Source: Staphylococcus lloydii (GTDB lineage Bacteria > Bacillota > Bacilli > Staphylococcales > Staphylococcaceae). From it: a stretch of DNA of 64,000 nt. The first letter of the stretch is position 1; every line of letters begins with the position of its first letter. Under the pieces are notes generated by a model. That model was not told the origin of the DNA. It was given only the letters and a program-made list of their open reading frames with translations, and did not search any database. A program made the position numbers and the translations under genes. The stretch covers positions 2,505,384 through 2,569,383 of the forward strand of contig NZ_CP064056.1 in the NCBI RefSeq assembly GCF_015775975.1, in the 5' to 3' direction. Below, in pieces: positions 18,019 through 26,213 of this stretch.

Positions 18019-18645
18019 ATGCTTTTTGAACGTAATCATCCTTATACAACGGAAAGTTTATTAGCTAAAGCAGACATTCAAGAACTCATAACTTTCGAAC
18101 GCTTTAGTCGAGATAATAGTTTATGGGAGAGTATGCGTCAGTGCTTTGCAAATAATTCTCATGTTAATATTTCATGGTTTAATGGTAGTGGTGAAGCATT
18201 TATCGAATCTTCAAAAGCTATGAACCGTTATGCCCCACACCAAATCCATAATTCACAAATTTGGATTAATGACGAACGTGCGGTAGCAATTATGCAAGCA
18301 ACGATTCAAACACGCGTTCCAATACAAGGTGTACAAATGCAATTAAATTCTGATGCAAAAATCATATATTGTTTAACCAAAACAACAAATACTTGGTATA
18401 TCCAACATATGGAATGTGTTTATGAACAAGACAGTCTGACACCTGTATTTCCAACAAGTATTACACTTTCTCAACACGACTTTGAACCCTATCGTTCTAG
18501 TTATGCTTGTCTATCTTACTGTCTTAATTACTTAGGATATGAAGTGAATCACGAATTACAAGGTATTGATCGCCCTGATTCACTTCAAACATTCTATCAA
18601 CGCTTAGATGATTGGTTAACTTATCATTCACATTCACTTAAATAG
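18019..18645 (+). CDS. SnoaL/NTF2-like domain protein
   Basis: 208 residues. The first ~150 (ADIQELITFERFSRDNSLWESMRQCFANNSHVNISWFNGSGEAF, quoted in parts: LITFERFSRD, CFANNSHVNIS) look like a SnoaL-like cone-shaped fold, the NTF2 family found in cyclases, dehydratases and hydroxylating enzymes. The C-terminal ~60 residues hold a Cys/Tyr-rich helix without known match. AGGGAGG lies before the ATG, 12 bases after the hydrolase. A catalytic role on a small aromatic or polyketide-like substrate is possible but unproven. Confidence 0.65.
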   Translation: MLFERNHPYTTESLLAKADIQELITFERFSRDNSLWESMRQCFANNSHVNISWFNGSGEAFIESSKAMNRYAPHQIHNSQIWINDERAVAIMQATIQTRVPIQGVQMQLNSDAKIIYCLTKTTNTWYIQHMECVYEQDSLTPVFPTSITLSQHDFEPYRSSYACLSYCLNYLGYEVNHELQGIDRPDSLQTFYQRLDDWLTYHSHSLK

Positions 18646-18661
18646 AAAGAAGCTGTTAATT

Positions 18662-19597
18662 TTGAATAAAATAGATATGCATTCTCACTACATTTCACCA
18701 GGTTTCGCACAATTTTTAGATGATTATTTTGATGGTAAAGGAGACGGCGTACCCACACCAGCTTTTTCAATAGATAATTATTTATCATTAATGAAGGAGA
18801 CAGATATTGATTACGGTATACTTTCCATTTCTAGTCCTCATTTAAGTGCCGCTCCTGACGTAGAAATGCTTAGACTAACGGAAGAGGTTAATAATTATGG
18901 TGCGCATTTAGCCAAAGATTATCACGATAAAATTGGCTTTTTCGCCTCATTACCGCTACCGTTAGTTGAAGATAGTATTAAAATGATAGATTATGCTTTA
19001 GATGAGCAAAAGGCTCAAGGGTTCACATTACCGACAAACGCACGAGGAATTTATTTAGGCGATGCTCATTTAGATGAGATTTTAGCTAAATTAAATCAAC
19101 GTCATGCTACAGTTGCTATCCACCCAAATGAACCTAAACCACTTAACGACACGATAAAGGAAGAAGTCTTAACACCATTGATGGAGTTTTTCTTTGATAC
19201 AACAAGAACTATCATTTTTATGAATCAAAATAATGTTTTCAGTCGGTTCCCAAATATTAAATGGATTGTCCCTCATAGTGGCGCACTTTTACCTGTTATT
19301 GCACAACGTGTAGATATGGGTAATAAAATGTTTGATGTCGAGACGCAACCTGACGATTTAAACCAAGTGCTCCATTCTTTATATTTTGATTTGGCTGGTA
19401 AAGTTTTACCTCATCAATTACCTACACTTTTAACTATGGTAGATGAAAATAAAATTGTTTATGGCGCAGATGCACCCTATACGACAGATAATGTCGTTAA
19501 GTTATTAAACGATGATTTAGAAAGTTCATCGCTATTAACGAACGAGCAACGCCAAAAATTCTTTTATGATAATGCACACAATCTCATAAATCATTAA
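18662..19597 (+). CDS. Amidohydrolase-family metal-dependent hydrolase/decarboxylase (second ACMSD-like)
   Basis: 311 residues from a TTG start. DMHSHY (His-x-His) at 6-11 is the first metal pair; AIHPNEP, VPHSGA and YGADAPY follow at the positions of the remaining ligands. It differs from the 16147 protein in having the His-x-His form typical of ACMSD rather than Glu-x-His. No ATG is available before the metal motif except an internal one that would remove the N-terminal strand, so TTG is chosen. It ends the operon; a terminator follows within 10 bases. Confidence 0.83.
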   Translation: MNKIDMHSHYISPGFAQFLDDYFDGKGDGVPTPAFSIDNYLSLMKETDIDYGILSISSPHLSAAPDVEMLRLTEEVNNYGAHLAKDYHDKIGFFASLPLPLVEDSIKMIDYALDEQKAQGFTLPTNARGIYLGDAHLDEILAKLNQRHATVAIHPNEPKPLNDTIKEEVLTPLMEFFFDTTRTIIFMNQNNVFSRFPNIKWIVPHSGALLPVIAQRVDMGNKMFDVETQPDDLNQVLHSLYFDLAGKVLPHQLPTLLTMVDENKIVYGADAPYTTDNVVKLLNDDLESSSLLTNEQRQKFFYDNAHNLINH

Positions 19598-19601
19598 AAG
19601 T

Positions 19602-19628
19602 AACGGTACAACTAAGTACCGTTTTTTT
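19602..19628 (+). terminator. Terminator of the TetR-led operon
   Basis: AACGGTAC (19602-19609) pairs with GTACCGTT (19616-19623) and runs into seven T. Confidence 0.88.
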
Positions 19629-19736
19629 AATAGAACAATTTTGAGTTTCAAAGTATATAGCATGATATATATATTATTTTTAAAGTGCTACAATAGACAC
19701 TAAGTTAAATTAAGAGATTTTTTTGGAGGAATATAC

Positions 19737-20786
19737 ATGTTTTTAGCCTGGAACGAAATAAAGCGTAATAAGTTAAAATTCAGCCTAATTATCGGCGTGT
19801 TAATCATGATTAGTTATTTGCTTTTTTTACTATCTGGTTTAGCAAATGGGTTAATTAACATGAATAGAGAAGGCATTGATAAATGGCATGCCGATGCTAT
19901 CATACTTAAAAAAGACGCTAACCAAACCGTCGAGCAATCTAACTTCAATTTAAATAAAGTCCCAAATGACTATAAAAAACAAGCTTCACTCAAACAAAGC
20001 GGCGTTATTGTTTCTAACAGTAAAAATGAAGAAAATGCATTGCTTTTTGGCGTAACAAAAAATTCATTTTTAATGCCACAATTGATAGCTGGACATAAGT
20101 TTAAGAAAGATAATGAAGTCGTGGCAGACGAAACATTAAAAGATAAAGGATTTCATTTAGGAGATAAACTATCACTTTCTCAATCTGACGAAACATTAAA
20201 AATTGTAGGATTTAGTAGTAGCGCAAAATATAACGCTTCGCCAGTATTATTTACGAATAATAATACGATTGCCAAAGTGAATCCTATGTTAACTAAAGAC
20301 AAAACGAATGCCGTTGTAGTAAAAGATAAACATTGGAAAAATAAATCATTAGACAATAAATTAGAAGCCGTTGGTATTAACAAATTTGTAGAAAATTTAC
20401 CTGGCTATAAGGCTCAAAATTTAACATTAAACTTTATGATTTCATTTTTATTTATCATTTCAGCAACAGTAATTGGTATCTTTTTATACGTCATGACCTT
20501 ACAAAAAATTAATTTGTTCGGCGTCTTAAAAGCCCAAGGTTTTACAAATGGTTATTTAGCAAAAGTCGTGTTATCGCAAACCTTTATACTATCGTTAATC
20601 GGAACCGTTATTGGATTAGCATTAACGTTATTAACGAGTCTATTCTTACCAAGTGCGGTACCGATAGTCTTTAATTATGCGACGTTACTCATTTTCGGTG
20701 TAGTCCTAATCATCATATCCATGCTAGGAAGTCTATTTTCCGTCTTAACCATTAGAAAAATCGATCCATTGCAAGCAATAGGCTAG
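19737..20786 (+). CDS. FtsX-like ABC transporter permease
   Basis: 349 residues. One membrane helix at about 16-38, a large extracytoplasmic domain (about 40-230), then three helices near 232-255, 280-300 and 318-340 ending IRKIDPLQAIG: the MacB/HrtB/DevC-type topology. GGAGG precedes the ATG. The ATPase gene follows, so they form a two-gene exporter. HrtB is a possible relative, but the paired ATPase does not closely resemble HrtA as I recall it, so no name is given. Confidence 0.88.
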   Translation: MFLAWNEIKRNKLKFSLIIGVLIMISYLLFLLSGLANGLINMNREGIDKWHADAIILKKDANQTVEQSNFNLNKVPNDYKKQASLKQSGVIVSNSKNEENALLFGVTKNSFLMPQLIAGHKFKKDNEVVADETLKDKGFHLGDKLSLSQSDETLKIVGFSSSAKYNASPVLFTNNNTIAKVNPMLTKDKTNAVVVKDKHWKNKSLDNKLEAVGINKFVENLPGYKAQNLTLNFMISFLFIISATVIGIFLYVMTLQKINLFGVLKAQGFTNGYLAKVVLSQTFILSLIGTVIGLALTLLTSLFLPSAVPIVFNYATLLIFGVVLIIISMLGSLFSVLTIRKIDPLQAIG

Positions 20787-20799
20787 AGAGGTGAATGAA

Positions 20800-21462
20800 A
20801 TGTTAACTTTTAAAAACGTGACGAAAGATTTTAAAGATGGTAATCACATTATAGAAGCAGTGAAGCCAACAAATTTAAAGTTTGATAAGGGGCAGTTAGT
20901 GGCAATTGTAGGTCCTTCAGGTTCTGGTAAAAGTACCTTTTTAACGATAGCAGGTGCACTACAAACACCGACATCAGGCGAAGTTTATATCAATGATACA
21001 GCCTTGTCGACGATGAAACAAAAGCAACTAGCACAGACACGAATGAGCGAAATTGGTTTTATTTTACAAGCAACGAATTTAGTTCCATTCTTAACCGTGA
21101 AACAACAATTTAAGTTATTGAAAAAGCGTAAAAAAGATGTCATGTCCGACCAAGCATTGCAAGAATTATTATCACAATTAGGGTTATCAGATATTCAAAA
21201 CAAATTACCTAATGCAATTTCTGGCGGTCAAAAACAACGCGTGGCGATTGCCAAAGCACTTTATACTAATCCATCAATTATATTAGCGGACGAGCCAACC
21301 GCTTCGCTTGATACTGAAAATGCAATGGAAGTCATGAAAATTCTACAAGAACAAACTAAGAAACGTGATAAGACATGTATTATCGTTACGCATGACGAAC
21401 GCCTCACAACGTACTGCGATATGATATATCATATGAAAGATGGCAATTTGGCGTTAAGCTAA
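20800..21462 (+). CDS. ABC transporter ATP-binding protein
   Basis: 220 residues from the ATG at 20800, chosen because GAGAGGTGA lies six bases upstream; a GTG at 20791 would overlap that site. Walker A GPSGSGKST is at 38-46, the signature ISGGQKQR and Walker B IILADEPTASLD follow, then THDER for the switch His. It powers the permease encoded 13 bases upstream. The family (MacB/LolD type) drives mechanotransmission-style export of peptides, lipids or haem; the substrate is unknown. Confidence 0.92.
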   Translation: MLTFKNVTKDFKDGNHIIEAVKPTNLKFDKGQLVAIVGPSGSGKSTFLTIAGALQTPTSGEVYINDTALSTMKQKQLAQTRMSEIGFILQATNLVPFLTVKQQFKLLKKRKKDVMSDQALQELLSQLGLSDIQNKLPNAISGGQKQRVAIAKALYTNPSIILADEPTASLDTENAMEVMKILQEQTKKRDKTCIIVTHDERLTTYCDMIYHMKDGNLALS

Positions 21463-21469
21463 AAAATAA

Positions 21470-21500
21470 CCCGACAAAGCATAGCTTTGCCGGGCATTTT
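21470..21500. terminator. Bidirectional terminator between ABC pair and fdh
   Basis: Stem 21470-21480 with 21484-21494 (one mismatch), T-rich tail on the plus side and A-rich (U on the minus strand) on the other. It serves both convergent genes. Confidence 0.8.
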
Positions 21501-21512
21501 ATTTTCTATATG

Positions 21513-22547
21513 TTATTTAGTTTTATAACTTTTACTAGTGATTTGGCCACCATCTACGATAATGTCTTTATCTTGGAATGGTTCGTTATTGAAGAAACGA
21601 CTTAAGATATCTTTCACGCCATCTTCAATACGTTGTTGTGCTTCTAGCGTCATACCTGAATAGTGCACAGTCATAGCATTTCTTGGCATTGTTCTCCATG
21701 GATGATCAGCTTGTGCTGGTTGAGGGAACCACACATCTCCTGCATAACCTTGGATATGTTTAGCTTCTAATAGTTCTACTAAGTCATCTGTATTAACAAT
21801 TTTACCGCGTGCTGTGTTTACTAAATAGCTACCGTCTTTCATTTTACTTAAAACGTTATAATTGAATAAATCATCTGTATCTGGAGTTAGTGGTGCATGA
21901 ATTGTAATAGCGTCACTTGTGGCTACAAGTTGTTCAAATTCTACAAACTTAGAATGTTCATTATCTTTTTGGTTTATTGGATCATAGTGCTGAATTGTAA
22001 CGTTAAATGGTGCTAAACGTTCTGCGACAAGTTGTCCAATTCTACCAAAGCCAAAGATACCAATTGTTTTATTTTGTAGTTCTCTTGCGTCATTTCCTAC
22101 TTTAGAAAGGTTCCATTCACCTGCTTCAGATTGTCTATGACCTTCTTCATAGTTACGTAATAAAATAAGCAAGTCCATTACTGCGTGTTCAGCAACACTT
22201 ACTGTATTACTACCAGTTACTTCAACAACACCAACATTGTGTTCACCTGCTGCTTGTAAATCAACGTGGTCAGAACCTACCCCAGCTGTGATTGCTAATT
22301 TTAAGTTAGGTGCTTTTTCAATACGTTCTCTTGTCATATATGCTGGATAGAATGGTGCACTGATCACTACATCCATATCTGCTAAGTGTTTATCTAAATC
22401 TGCTTCGTTATCTGCTAATATAACTAATTCATGTCCTTTTTCTTCTAAAAATGGTTTTAAACCAATCGCTTTTTTCGTGTTAAGGATTTGGTTTTCTTCT
22501 CCTTCAACTGATTCTGGGAATAATGCTACTATTTTCATTATCTTCAC
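21513..22547 (-). CDS. fdh: NAD-dependent formate dehydrogenase
   Basis: 344 residues of the D-2-hydroxyacid dehydrogenase fold. Formate-specific motifs are seen: APFYPAYMT near 80, VEVTGSNTVSVAEHAVM, GFGRIGQ as NAD loop, GYAGDVWFPQPAQADHPW, and HYSGMTLEAQQR with the catalytic His. It oxidises formate to CO2 with NAD in the cytoplasm. Staphylococcal fdh genes typically sit next to a DUF2294 gene, as here. GGAGTGAAG precedes the ATG. The 169-base gap upstream holds the structured RNA described separately. Confidence 0.94.
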   Translation of the reverse strand: MKIMKIVALFPESVEGEENQILNTKKAIGLKPFLEEKGHELVILADNEADLDKHLADMDVVISAPFYPAYMTRERIEKAPNLKLAITAGVGSDHVDLQAAGEHNVGVVEVTGSNTVSVAEHAVMDLLILLRNYEEGHRQSEAGEWNLSKVGNDARELQNKTIGIFGFGRIGQLVAERLAPFNVTIQHYDPINQKDNEHSKFVEFEQLVATSDAITIHAPLTPDTDDLFNYNVLSKMKDGSYLVNTARGKIVNTDDLVELLEAKHIQGYAGDVWFPQPAQADHPWRTMPRNAMTVHYSGMTLEAQQRIEDGVKDILSRFFNNEPFQDKDIIVDGGQITSKSYKTK

Positions 22548-22592
22548 TCCTATAAATTATTTTTTTATTCTAGAGCACTTATAACGTTTACG

Positions 22593-22700
22593 TTTAATGC
22601 GTAAAAAATCGCGCATTAAAAAATACCTGACGCCGTTTGCACATACCACCTCCTTGAATAGTGTTCTATTCAAAGCGTAGATAGCAAACAGCACCAGGTA
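22593..22700 (-). ncRNA. Structured RNA element between DUF2294 gene and fdh
   Basis: On the minus strand 22684-22700 and 22624-22640 pair over 17 bp without a mismatch (three G-U pairs, so the fold exists only in the minus-strand RNA) and are followed by UUUUUU. Inside is a perfect 8-bp hairpin TTGAATAG/CTATTCAA and then AAGGAGGTGG. A further 9-bp hairpin (22593-22601 with 22612-22620) lies downstream. It starts 17 bases after the DUF2294 stop. It could be a terminator, a 3-prime-UTR-derived small RNA or a cis-regulator of fdh. It matches no RNA family I know. Confidence 0.55.
22594..22644 (-). CDS. Possible 16-codon leader peptide
   Basis: ATG at 22642-22644 follows AAGGAGG by four bases and encodes MCKRRQVFFNARFFTH, ending in TAA. 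The ribosome site and start lie in the loop of the 17-bp stem, so translation and folding would interfere with each other. The short spacing and length make this tentative. Confidence 0.3.
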   Translation of the reverse strand: MCKRRQVFFNARFFTH

Positions 22701-22716
22701 CCTTACACCAGCTAGC

Positions 22717-23061
22717 TTATTCTATTGATTTATCGAAAACAAATATTGATACAACTTCATCGTCAGCTAAATCAACATCTGTAAATAATTTAATAAATTT
22801 TGCGCCGACAAGTTCTTCCATATCATCTGGATTTATCTCGGCATATAATTGTTTGATTACTTCTGTACGTGCATAACGTAACATCTCTTCATTACGTTCG
22901 TCTTTTAAGTAAAAGTTATCGACTTTACTTAAAGCCCCCGTCATATAAGCAATTGCCCAACTTCCTTTAAAAGTTACTTCAACTTTTTCAGGACCTTTAC
23001 CGACATGCTTTTTACGATAGGAACGTACAAGATTCGCAAATGCTTGTTCTTTCTTTTGCAT
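22717..23061 (-). CDS. DUF2294 family protein
   Basis: 114 residues from the ATG at 23061; a GTG at 23076 would add MSHIE but overlaps the GTAGGTG ribosome site. The recognisable core is AFANLVRSYRKKHVGKGPEKVEVTF, then a beta strand with SWAIAYMTGALSKVD and an acidic C-terminus. DUF2294 proteins have no established function. They recur beside formate dehydrogenase genes, here separated from fdh only by an RNA element, so a role in formate metabolism or its control is plausible (inference). Confidence 0.82.
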   Translation of the reverse strand: MQKKEQAFANLVRSYRKKHVGKGPEKVEVTFKGSWAIAYMTGALSKVDNFYLKDERNEEMLRYARTEVIKQLYAEINPDDMEELVGAKFIKLFTDVDLADDEVVSIFVFDKSIE

Positions 23062-23271
23062 TTCTATGTGGCTCACCTACTTCGTTTAAGAAGTTAAAAG
23101 CAATTTCTTCACGTTACAATTTCATTATATTACTCTTTATAAATAATTCAAGAGTTATGTTTACATAATGTATAATGACACAATAAATAAACTTTATTTA
23201 AATTTATAATTTGCGTATAATATACGCTATTAATCAACAAATTTTGACGTTCACGAAAGGAGTTCAGACAA

Positions 23272-24117
23272 ATGAAATCTATTTTATTAATAGGTCAATC
23301 CAATATGGCTGGCAGAGGCTTCTTAGATGATGTAGAACCGATTATAAACGAAAATATTAAAGTACTTAAAAACGGACGTTGGCAATTTATGGATGAGCCT
23401 ATACATAGTGATCGTTCAGTAGCCGGCGTAGGTCCTTCTGCATCATTTGCAGCGGAATGGATTGCAGCACATCCAAACGAAACATTGGGCTTGATTCCCT
23501 GTGCAGACGGTGGAACTTCAATAGAAGATTGGTCTACCAACCAGCCTCTAACGAGACATGCTATTTCTGAGGCGAAATTCGCTATGGAAACAAGTGAAAT
23601 AATTGGTATTTTATGGCATCAAGGTGAATCTGATAGTAACAACGGTAACTTTAAGCAATATAAAGATAAGCTTATTACTTTGATATATCATTTTCGCAAT
23701 GAACTCCACAACGAAACATTACCATTTGTTATCGGTGGACTAGGTGATTATTTAGGCAAAACGGGGTTTGGAAAGTCTGCACCTGAATATGCTGAACTCA
23801 ATAAAATATTCGAAGAAATTTGCACGAGTTTGTCTAATTGTTACTATGCTACTGGCATAGGCCTACAAGCTAATCCTGACGGTATTCATATCAATGCTAA
23901 ATCACAACGTATTTTTGGCGTACGGTATTATGACGCATTTAGTAACAGACATAACATTGTAAAACCTTTAGTAAATGAACAACAACGTGTTGCGCAAATA
24001 TATGACCGCAAACTTACTAAGAATGAGCAATTGTACGTCCAATTTGCTTTGTTCTCTAAAAATAAAATTTCCTTCAACACATTCAATGAACGTATGGCAA
24101 CAATTCATAATTCATAA
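23272..24117 (+). CDS. SASA-domain carbohydrate/sialic acid O-acetylesterase
   Basis: 281 residues. The SGNH-type nucleophile is in GQSNMAGRG (8-16, Ser10). WHQGESD at 115-121 is block V of the sialate-O-acetylesterase family, and NPDGIHIN gives the Asp-x-x-His at the end. No signal peptide, so it deacetylates sugars inside the cell. Ser, Asp and His are all present, so it should be active. AAGGAG precedes the ATG. It stands alone, with a terminator behind it. Confidence 0.87.
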   Translation: MKSILLIGQSNMAGRGFLDDVEPIINENIKVLKNGRWQFMDEPIHSDRSVAGVGPSASFAAEWIAAHPNETLGLIPCADGGTSIEDWSTNQPLTRHAISEAKFAMETSEIIGILWHQGESDSNNGNFKQYKDKLITLIYHFRNELHNETLPFVIGGLGDYLGKTGFGKSAPEYAELNKIFEEICTSLSNCYYATGIGLQANPDGIHINAKSQRIFGVRYYDAFSNRHNIVKPLVNEQQRVAQIYDRKLTKNEQLYVQFALFSKNKISFNTFNERMATIHNS

Positions 24118-24157
24118 AAAAGCCCTCATACTTGGCACAACCAAGTAATGAGGGTTA
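24115..24157. terminator. Bidirectional terminator
   Basis: CCCTCAT-ACTTGG (24123-24135) pairs with 24141-24154 with one bulge; A run on the left and A/T-rich right side. It serves the esterase gene and the convergent membrane gene. Confidence 0.75.
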
Positions 24158-24526
24158 AATTACTACAAGCAATAAATTACCTACAAGTATTAATAGTCCT
24201 ATTAACAAATAAACAAATCTAAATTTATATTTACCATAGTCAGTTTCAATACTACAAAGTTGAAACATCGCAATGCCAAACAATAATAGCGGTTGACCAT
24301 TTTTTATCCATCCAAAAATATCAGCTATAGCTATAACAGCAAATATTACTAATATTAGACTTGTTACTGCAAGTAAGTACGTCCAAATTGTTTCTCTTTT
24401 CCCTTCACTCAGGCGCTCAGATGCGTTACTTTTTAGATATAAAAAGCATACACTAAAGAGAATGCCATAGGCGAGCGCACTAATTGCGATAAAATTATCC
24501 ACTTTAACAACAGCCTCCATTACCAA
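24155..24526 (-). CDS. Small hypothetical membrane protein
   Basis: 123 residues with four hydrophobic segments at about 10-30, 45-70, 75-92 and 100-122, and a short charged loop (KSNASERLSEGKRE) between the first two. No motif is recognised. It may be a conserved staphylococcal integral membrane protein. Start: GAGG lies upstream of the ATG. It is convergent with the esterase gene and divergent from cidA. Confidence 0.6.
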   Translation of the reverse strand: MVMEAVVKVDNFIAISALAYGILFSVCFLYLKSNASERLSEGKRETIWTYLLAVTSLILVIFAVIAIADIFGWIKNGQPLLLFGIAMFQLCSIETDYGKYKFRFVYLLIGLLILVGNLLLVVI

Positions 24527-24722
24527 TTATTACCACTACGTTAACATACAATCCCTATAGCTTTACAAATTGCTTAAAACATTTCCATGGAAATAATTCG
24601 AGGTTTAAAAGTTGAAAAATTTTGAATTTTCTAATGCGTAAAGCCACTACTACTTTCTAATCTTTGCTATCATTAAATAATAATTTACTTAAAATAGCGC
24701 ACGTCTTGTAGGAGGGTTGTTT

Positions 24723-25112
24723 ATGAAATATATACAAAGAGCGCTAATTATCTTATTACAATTTATACTCATTATTGTTATTACATACATAGGTAACGTT
24801 ATCCAAAAAGCACTACATATCCCTATAGCGAGCAGCATCGTTGGATTGATTTTATTTTTCTTACTATTACAATTTAAAATTATTCCAGTTCGCATCGTTG
24901 AAGGGGCAGCAAGTTTCTTACTTTCCACTATGATTTTTTACTTCGTACCTTCTGTCGTAGGGGCAATGAATATCGGGTCTGTCATAAGCATAAAATTCGT
25001 GGCATTTATCATTGTAATTGTTGTTGGTACTTGTTGTGTCGCTTTAATTTCTGGTTATATTGCAGAGAAAATGATTGCCAAAACTGAGGATGGAGATGAA
25101 TATACGAAATGA
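24723..25112 (+). CDS. cidA: Holin-like protein CidA
   Basis: 129 residues from ATG 24723; AGGAGGG ends six bases upstream, whereas the TTG at 24717 would overlap it. Four hydrophobic segments, with the CidA/LrgA hallmarks VITYIGNVIQKALHIPIASSIVGL, shown in short as SSIVGL, and SGYIAEKM at the end. CidA oligomerises in the membrane and, with CidB, promotes murein hydrolase activity, lysis and acetate/pyruvate-linked overflow physiology. No LysR gene (cidR) adjoins, so control must come from elsewhere. Confidence 0.9.
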   Translation: MKYIQRALIILLQFILIIVITYIGNVIQKALHIPIASSIVGLILFFLLLQFKIIPVRIVEGAASFLLSTMIFYFVPSVVGAMNIGSVISIKFVAFIIVIVVGTCCVALISGYIAEKMIAKTEDGDEYTK

Positions 25113-25795
25113 TACTGTTGAAAACTATATTAATGATTATTCTAACGATTGTCGTTTTCTTTTTATCCACAAAACTACAAGCTCGTGTTAGAAACCCATT
25201 ACTCAATCCCGCTTTAATAACAGCGCTATTTATAATTATTGTGCTGCTATTATTTGGACAAAACTATGATGATTACATGCTTGGTGGTAAATGGATTAAT
25301 TACTTATTAAGTTGTTCTGTCGTCAGTTTAGCTATGCCATTATACCAACATCGCCATAAGATTATGAAACATGCCCCAGTCATTTTCACCAGTGTACTTA
25401 CGGCTGTCTGTATTAACTTTTTTATCGTATATGGCGCTTTAAAGATATTAGGATTTTCTAAATTAACTATTATTACCATGTTACCAAGATCTATCACCGC
25501 TGCCGTAGGTATTCAAGTATCAGAGCAATTAGGCGGCAACGAAACGTTAACTGTATTGTTTATTATGGCTACGGGGTTATTAGGTAGTATGGCAGGCGAA
25601 TATTTAATCAGCCTTGCGAAATTCAAATCATCTATTGCCAGAGGTTTATCCTATGGTAATGCTGCACATGGATTTGGAACGGCTAAAGCATTAGAATATG
25701 ATTTCGAATCTGGTGCCTATAGTTCAATCGGCATGATTTTAACGGCAATCCTAAGTTCGATTCTCATTCCCTTATTTATCTTATTATTTTATTAA
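25109..25795 (+). CDS. cidB: CidB/LrgB family membrane protein
   Basis: 228 residues, about six membrane helices. The family motif RSITAAVGIQVSEQLGG and the later SLAKFKSSIARGLSYGNAAHGFGTAKA region (short form YGNAAHGFGTAKA) are present. The ATG overlaps the cidA TGA as ATGA, so translation is coupled. It acts with CidA in the membrane; the pair has been linked to programmed lysis and to pyruvate uptake. Confidence 0.92.
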   Translation: MILLKTILMIILTIVVFFLSTKLQARVRNPLLNPALITALFIIIVLLLFGQNYDDYMLGGKWINYLLSCSVVSLAMPLYQHRHKIMKHAPVIFTSVLTAVCINFFIVYGALKILGFSKLTIITMLPRSITAAVGIQVSEQLGGNETLTVLFIMATGLLGSMAGEYLISLAKFKSSIARGLSYGNAAHGFGTAKALEYDFESGAYSSIGMILTAILSSILIPLFILLFY

Positions 25796-26213
25796 GTTAA
25801 CGTTATTATTTTAATTTTCCTAATATCAAATTTTGCATACTTTCAACTTAATATATTCACTATAAGCCCAGTATCTTTTATTGATAACGGGCTTATTTAA
25901 CGTCATATACTTTTACAGGTCAGACTTCCCTCTTAGTAACCTCAGTGACCTAGACGTCTTAAAATGCCATAAAATCAATATATAAGCGTTTTTCCCTTTA
26001 TCTTTAAACTTGCACTGTTATAGAAGCAACCTTTTTCAAAAACATAAAAATTATTAAGTATCCCAAAATATTATTTGTTTAAATATATTTTTAACGGCAA
26101 TAATACATTATGGAAGAGCTTCCTATGTTACCCATAACAAAGTCAGTTAGATTAATGACTAACATATAAATGAACCCCGTCAATTTTAGCGATATCTTTA
26201 AGGAGGAATATGT
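25796..26213. other. Intergenic region with cidB terminator
   Basis: 418 bases without an ORF. ATAAGCCC (25862-25869) and GGGCTTAT (25889-25896) with inner pairing form the cidB terminator, followed by TTTAA. The remaining sequence upstream of the SDR gene should hold its promoter. I looked for a SigB-type GTTTAA/GGGTAT pair and found no good match. Confidence 0.55.

Noticed and set aside
26060..26110. SigB promoter for the YhdF-like SDR
   Set aside because: A GTTTAA is present but no GGGTAT at the right distance.
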